From Streptomyces cavernicola (GTDB taxonomy: Bacteria > Actinomycetota > Actinomycetes > Streptomycetales > Streptomycetaceae), in NCBI RefSeq assembly GCF_029968035.1, contig NZ_JASCIQ010000021.1:81044-145043 (forward strand): a stretch of DNA of 64,000 nt, read 5' to 3'. Position 1 is the stretch's first letter. Each line of letters starts with the position of its first letter. Shown piece by piece: positions 60,335 to 64,000 of the stretch. The notes beneath the pieces are model-generated. The model saw only the letters and a program-made list of their open reading frames with translations. It did not search any database and was not told the origin of the DNA. A program made the position numbers and the translations under genes.

Positions 60335-61279
60335 TCAGGCCTCGTCCTTCTGCTCGGGCAGCTCGGCGTGCTTCTGTCCGGGCAGCTCGATCCCGGGGAA
60401 GGTCTTGATCACGGCGCTGTCGTCCTCGCCGCCCAGACCGGAGGCGGAGGCCTGCAGGAACATCTGGTGCGCGGTGGCCGCGAGCGGCAGCGGGAACTTC
60501 TCCGGACGGGCCGCGTCGAGCACGAGCCCGAGGTCCTTGACGAAGATGTCGACCGCGGACAGCGGCGTGTAGTCCCCGGCGAGGACGTGCGCCATCCGGT
60601 TCTCGAACATCCACGAGTTGCCCGCGCTGTGCGTGATCACCTCGTAGAGCGACTCGGCGGGCACCCCGGCCTTGATGCCGAGGGCCATCGCCTCGGCGGC
60701 CGCGGCGATGTGCACACCGGCGAGCAGCTGGTTGACGATCTTCACCTTGGAGCCGATGCCCGCTTCGTCGCCGAGGCGGTAGACGGTGGCGCTCATCGCT
60801 TCGAGCACCGGGTCGGCAAGGGCGTACGCGGTCGCGGAGCCCGAGGTCATCATGGTGAGCTCGCCGCTCGCGGCCCGTGCGGCACCGCCGGAGATCGGGG
60901 CGTCCAGGTAGAGCACGCCCCGCTCGGCGAGCCGCTTCTCCAGCTGGGCCGACCAGTTGGGGTCGGCGGTCGAGCACATCACGTAGACCGAGCCGGGGCG
61001 CAGCGCGTCGGCCGCGCCGCCGGGGCCGAAGAGTACCGACTCGACCTGCGCGGCGTTGACCACGACGCCGACCAGGACGTCGACGGCGGCCGCGAGCTCA
61101 GCGGCCGAGGCGTGGGCGGTGCCGCCGTCCTCGGCGAACGCGGCGGCCACCTCGGGCCGCAGATCGTGGACGGCCACGTCGAAGCCCGCGCTGCGCAGGC
61201 TGCGGGCCATCCCGAGCCCCATGGCCCCGAGGCCCACCACGCCCACGCGTGGTGCTGCCTGCCTGACCTGGTCGTTCAT
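60335..61279 (-). CDS. ltnD: L-threonate dehydrogenase (beta-hydroxyacid dehydrogenase family)
   Basis: A 314-residue beta-hydroxyacid dehydrogenase. VGVVGLGAMGLGMARSL at the N terminus, APISGGAARAASG in the substrate region and the catalytic Lys in GSKVKIVNQ. Beside otnI, otnK and otnC the best assignment is L-threonate to 2-oxo-tetronate oxidation; tartronate semialdehyde reductase is the alternative. First gene of the operon, with GAGGAAG before ATG 61279 and an adjoining 246-bp promoter region. Confidence 0.9.
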   Translation of the reverse strand: MNDQVRQAAPRVGVVGLGAMGLGMARSLRSAGFDVAVHDLRPEVAAAFAEDGGTAHASAAELAAAVDVLVGVVVNAAQVESVLFGPGGAADALRPGSVYVMCSTADPNWSAQLEKRLAERGVLYLDAPISGGAARAASGELTMMTSGSATAYALADPVLEAMSATVYRLGDEAGIGSKVKIVNQLLAGVHIAAAAEAMALGIKAGVPAESLYEVITHSAGNSWMFENRMAHVLAGDYTPLSAVDIFVKDLGLVLDAARPEKFPLPLAATAHQMFLQASASGLGGEDDSAVIKTFPGIELPGQKHAELPEQKDEA

Positions 61280-61381
61280 GAAACTTCCTCGTTTCGCTGT
61301 GCCGTCCGGGGCGCGGCTCCCGGCTCGGATTCGGTGCGGCGATCGCGTCATATGATGACCTGCGGACAGCTTGGTGGGAAC

Positions 61382-61397
61382 TGTGATGCCAGTCACA
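61382..61397. promoter_or_regulatory. Perfect Crp-type box
   Basis: TGTGA-TGCCAG-TCACA, an exact TGTGA-N6-TCACA palindrome 103 bp upstream of the ltnD start and 129 bp before the NUDIX start. It could be the Crp site of the tetronate operon or an operator of another regulator. Confidence 0.6.
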
Positions 61398-61525
61398 TGG
61401 GGGGCTGGTCGGCTGCGCGACACCGCCTCTGGCCTCGGCGTTCGCCGGTCGCAGGTACGCGCGGCAGCCGCGCCCGCCGCCCCGCGCGCATCATGAACAG
61501 GCCAGTCGTGGGCAGGACTTCACCC

Positions 61526-62086
61526 ATGAACGAACGGGAAGACACCACCTGGGACGCGGGCGGCCTCGGCCCCTGGGCCCGCCACCGACGCACCCCGCTG
61601 TACGCGACCCCGCGCCTCACCGCCTACCGCGACGACGTCACGTTCCCCGACGGCAGCACCGGCCCCTACAACTGGGTGCGGGTCCCCGACCAGGTACGGG
61701 TGGCCGCCCTCGTCCACGGCAACCTCCTCGTCTGCGAACAGCACCACTACCTGACCGGCGTGATGTGGCAGCTGCCGGGCGGCCAGGTCGACCCGGCCGA
61801 CGGCGCCCCCGAGAGGGCCGCACGGCGCGAGCTCGCCGAGGAGACCGGCTACCGCGACGGCCACTGGACCGACCACGGCGCCCTGCACCCGCTGCCCGGC
61901 GCGACCCCGGCCCGCGTGCACCTGTGGAGCACCGTCGACCCCGACCCGTACCCGGCGGCCCCGGAATCCGTCGAGGCCGACCTGAAGGTCCATCACATCC
62001 CGCTGGCCGAGGCGGTGTCGGCGGTCCGGGACGGCCGGTTGCGGTGCGCGGCGAGCGCGGCACTGGTGCTCGCGGTGGCGCTCTAG
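61526..62086 (+). CDS. NUDIX hydrolase
   Basis: A 186-residue NUDIX protein. The box reads WQLPGGQVDPADG followed by APERAARRELAEETGY: the REL-EE-G core is intact, but an extra residue shifts the loop and the first Glu of the consensus is Gly/Asp. Nucleotide or ADP-sugar hydrolysis is likely; substrate unknown. Its TAG stop lies within the CTAG target duplication of the MITE that follows, so the last codons may have been altered by that insertion. Confidence 0.85.
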   Translation: MNEREDTTWDAGGLGPWARHRRTPLYATPRLTAYRDDVTFPDGSTGPYNWVRVPDQVRVAALVHGNLLVCEQHHYLTGVMWQLPGGQVDPADGAPERAARRELAEETGYRDGHWTDHGALHPLPGATPARVHLWSTVDPDPYPAAPESVEADLKVHHIPLAEAVSAVRDGRLRCAASAALVLAVAL

Positions 62087-62258
62087 GCCCTGTCTTCAAT
62101 CTCCTGCCTGCCCCGCGACGCCCGGCACGCACGCTCGCCGCGTTGCGGAAATGCCCTAGTAGCTCCGCTACGAGACCATTCCCGCGCCTTGCGAGCGCAC
62201 GCACCGGACGCCGCGGGGCCCGCCCTTCGGGCGGACGACAGGAGATTGAAGACAGGGC
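62087..62258. mobile_element. 172-bp MITE of IS5 type
   Basis: 20-bp perfect terminal inverted repeats (GCCCTGTCTTCAATCTCCTG and complement) bound an AT-poor, non-coding core. CTAG flanks both ends (62083-62086 and 62259-62262), the 4-bp duplication typical of IS5-like elements. No transposase is inside, so it must be moved in trans. Confidence 0.85.
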
Positions 62259-62289
62259 CTAGGACCGTACGTGACGAACGGCTCGCGGC

Positions 62290-63873
62290 TCAGACCGTGA
62301 ACCGGTCCGGGTCCGCGCGTTCCCAGTCCGCCGCCCAGGCCGTGGGCGGCGCCGTGCGCAGCTCGCCCGGCTCGGGCGGTACGTACAGCTCGGCGTACGA
62401 GCGGAACACGGCGTCGCCGCCCCTGCGGCGCAGCAGGTGCGGGGTCAGCTCGGCGGGCTCGCGTACGCCCATCGCGGCCATGATCTGCAGCGCGCTCTGC
62501 ACGGTGGCCTGTTGATAGCGGGTGACGCGTACCGACTTGTCGGCGACGTCGAGGGCGCGGACCCGGCGCGGGTCCTGCGTGGTGACCCCGGTCGGGCAGC
62601 GGTTGGTGTGGCAGCGCTGCGCCTGGATGCAGCCCACGGCGAACATCATCGCCCGAGCCGCGTTGGTGTAATCGGCCCCCATGGCAAGGCGTTTGACGAT
62701 GTCCGAGCCGGTGGCCACCTTGCCGCTCGCACCGATCCGTACCCGGTCCCGAAGTCCCGTGCCGATGAGCGCGTGGTGCACCGTGATCAGGCCCTCGGTG
62801 AGCGGCATCCCCAGGTGGTCGGCGAACTCCAGGGGCGCCGCGCCCGTGCCGCCTTCCGCGCCGTCGACCACGATGAAGTCCGGCGTGACCCCCTCCGCGA
62901 GCATCGCCTTGCACACCGCGAGGAACTGGGTGCGCGAACCGGGGCAGATCTTGAACCCGACGGGCTTGCCGTCCGCCAACTCCCGCATCCGGGCGAGGAA
63001 CCGGACCAGTTCGCGCGGCGTCGAGAACGCCCGGTGGTACGGCGGCGACACGACCGTACGCCCCTGCGGGACCCCGCGCGCCGCCGCGATCTCGGCGCTC
63101 ACCTTGCCCGCGGGCAGCACCCCGCCGATGCCGGGCTTGGCGCCCTGCGAGAGCTTCAGAGACACACAGCGGACGGCGGGCAGCGCCGCCCGGTCCGCGA
63201 ACTGCCGCGGGTCGAAGTCGCCGTCCGGCGTGCGGCAGCCGAAGTAGCCCGTGCCGATCTCCCACACCAGGTCCCCGCCGGGCCGCAGGTGGTACTCGGA
63301 GATCCCGCCCTCGCCCGTGTCGTGCGCGAAACCCCCGCGCGCCGCACCGGAGTTGAGGGCGAGCAGGGCGTTCGAGGAGAGCGAGCCGAAGCTCATCGCG
63401 GACACGTTGAGCAGTGCCATCTCGTACGGTCGCGTGCAGTCGGGACCGCCGATCCGTACGCGCGGCGGGCGCTCGGGCACGTCGACGGGGGCGATGGACG
63501 GGACCAGGTACTCGTAGCCCCGCTCGTACATGTCGAGCTCGCTGCCGAACGGGTCCTCCGCGTCCTCGCCCTTGGCGCGCTCGTAGACGATGGTGCGGGT
63601 GTCGCGGTCGTAAGGGCGGCCGTCGTAGTCGCGCTCCACGAAGTACTGCTGCAGCTCCGGGCGGACCGACTCCAGCTCGTACCGCAGATGGCCGACGATC
63701 GGGTAGTTCCGCAGCACCGTGTGCCGCCGCTGCAGCAGGTCGTACACGCCCACGAGCGTCGGCGCCCCGCACAGCGCGACCGCCGCCCACCACCACGGCG
63801 AGAGCAACAGGGCGAGGGGGACGCCCGCGGCCGTGCCGGCGGCGAACAGAGCCAGAGCTGCGAAACGTGTCAT
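62290..63873 (-). CDS. FMN-binding glutamate synthase family protein, membrane-anchored
   Basis: A 527-residue protein. Two N-terminal hydrophobic helices (FAALALFAAGTAAGVPLAL; WWAAVALCGAPTLVGVYDLL) precede a glutamate-synthase-like FMN domain with MSFGSLSSNALLALNSGA, GAKPGIGG, VVDGAEGGTGAAP and the [3Fe-4S]-type Cys set CIQAQRCHTNRCPTGVTTQ. It lacks the amidotransferase domain of GltB. Such stand-alone proteins occur widely; their reaction is not established, and an oxidoreductase role at the membrane is plausible. Confidence 0.92.
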   Translation of the reverse strand: MTRFAALALFAAGTAAGVPLALLLSPWWWAAVALCGAPTLVGVYDLLQRRHTVLRNYPIVGHLRYELESVRPELQQYFVERDYDGRPYDRDTRTIVYERAKGEDAEDPFGSELDMYERGYEYLVPSIAPVDVPERPPRVRIGGPDCTRPYEMALLNVSAMSFGSLSSNALLALNSGAARGGFAHDTGEGGISEYHLRPGGDLVWEIGTGYFGCRTPDGDFDPRQFADRAALPAVRCVSLKLSQGAKPGIGGVLPAGKVSAEIAAARGVPQGRTVVSPPYHRAFSTPRELVRFLARMRELADGKPVGFKICPGSRTQFLAVCKAMLAEGVTPDFIVVDGAEGGTGAAPLEFADHLGMPLTEGLITVHHALIGTGLRDRVRIGASGKVATGSDIVKRLAMGADYTNAARAMMFAVGCIQAQRCHTNRCPTGVTTQDPRRVRALDVADKSVRVTRYQQATVQSALQIMAAMGVREPAELTPHLLRRRGGDAVFRSYAELYVPPEPGELRTAPPTAWAADWERADPDRFTV

Positions 63874-63923
63874 GGACCTCCTTTAACCCGTTTCGGCCCC
63901 CGGGGACACCGGAGTGCGCCGCC

Positions 63924-64000
63924 GGGGGGGGGGGGGGGGGGGGGGGGGGGGCGCGGGGGCCCCCCCCCCCCCCGCCCCCCCCGCGCCGCGGGGGGCGGGC
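63924..64000. other. Homopolymer end, probable assembly artefact
   Basis: A run of 28 G (63924-63951), then a run of 14 C (63960-63973) and mixed G/C to the window end. Such runs are not natural in streptomycete DNA and suggest a low-quality contig end. Confidence 0.75.

Overview
The window is high-GC actinobacterial DNA, almost certainly a Streptomyces chromosome. Supporting this are the GC-rich third codon positions, frequent GTG starts, many ATGA/GTGA gene overlaps, dense TetR/IclR/GntR regulator-catabolic gene pairs, and intergenic repeats of a kind common in that genus. No rRNA, tRNA or CRISPR array was seen. The last ~75 bases are homopolymer runs that look like an assembly artefact at a contig end.

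Layout. 1-6172: a minus-strand catabolic operon (TauD/TfdA dioxygenase, MFS transporter, acyl-CoA ligase, aldehyde dehydrogenase) behind a TetR gene. 7017-11028: a plus-strand beta-oxidation-like operon (acyl-CoA dehydrogenase broken by a frameshift, thiolase, two SDR enzymes). 11100-12690: gene debris. 12693-16295: ArsR/MFS efflux pair and P450/TetR pair, each with a divergent operator region. 16412-21749: a compact minus-strand cluster around a large Cys-rich radical SAM protein of the COG1964 (tetraether-synthase-like) type, with methyltransferase, MauE/DoxX, SRPBCC, DUF427, a four-helix membrane protein and its own Crp/Fnr regulator. 21893-24300: transposase, CHAT and integrase relics. 24322-30219: hydroxyquinol/resorcinol-type ring-cleavage operon with an AraC regulator. 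30619-37280: mixed genes (methyltransferase with an in-frame stop, excisionase relic, secreted proteins, TetR/DUF4345, phosphodiester glycosidase, DUF779).

37589-47062: histidine utilisation (hutG, hutU, hutH, a permease, one GntR and two IclR regulators; no hutI). 47143-50191: wHTH/membrane pair and alkane hydroxylase AlkB-rubredoxin with a divergent TetR. 50215-54215: two-HTH Lrp regulator, amidohydrolase and AbgT transporter. 54301-61279: a full D-erythronate/L-threonate operon (denD, otnI, MFS, otnC, otnK, ltnD and a FadR-type regulator). 61526-63873: NUDIX hydrolase, a 172-bp IS5-type MITE, and a glutamate-synthase-like FMN protein.

How it works together: most of the window is nutrient catabolism in self-contained units, each beside its own regulator and a readable palindromic operator. 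The most notable points are the COG1964 radical SAM cluster with two near-identical Crp-type boxes, and a shared palindrome (TCT S GGAT N C S AGA) before hutU, hutH and the second iclR, which defines a small local hut regulon. All functions are read from sequence and family knowledge; no database search was run.
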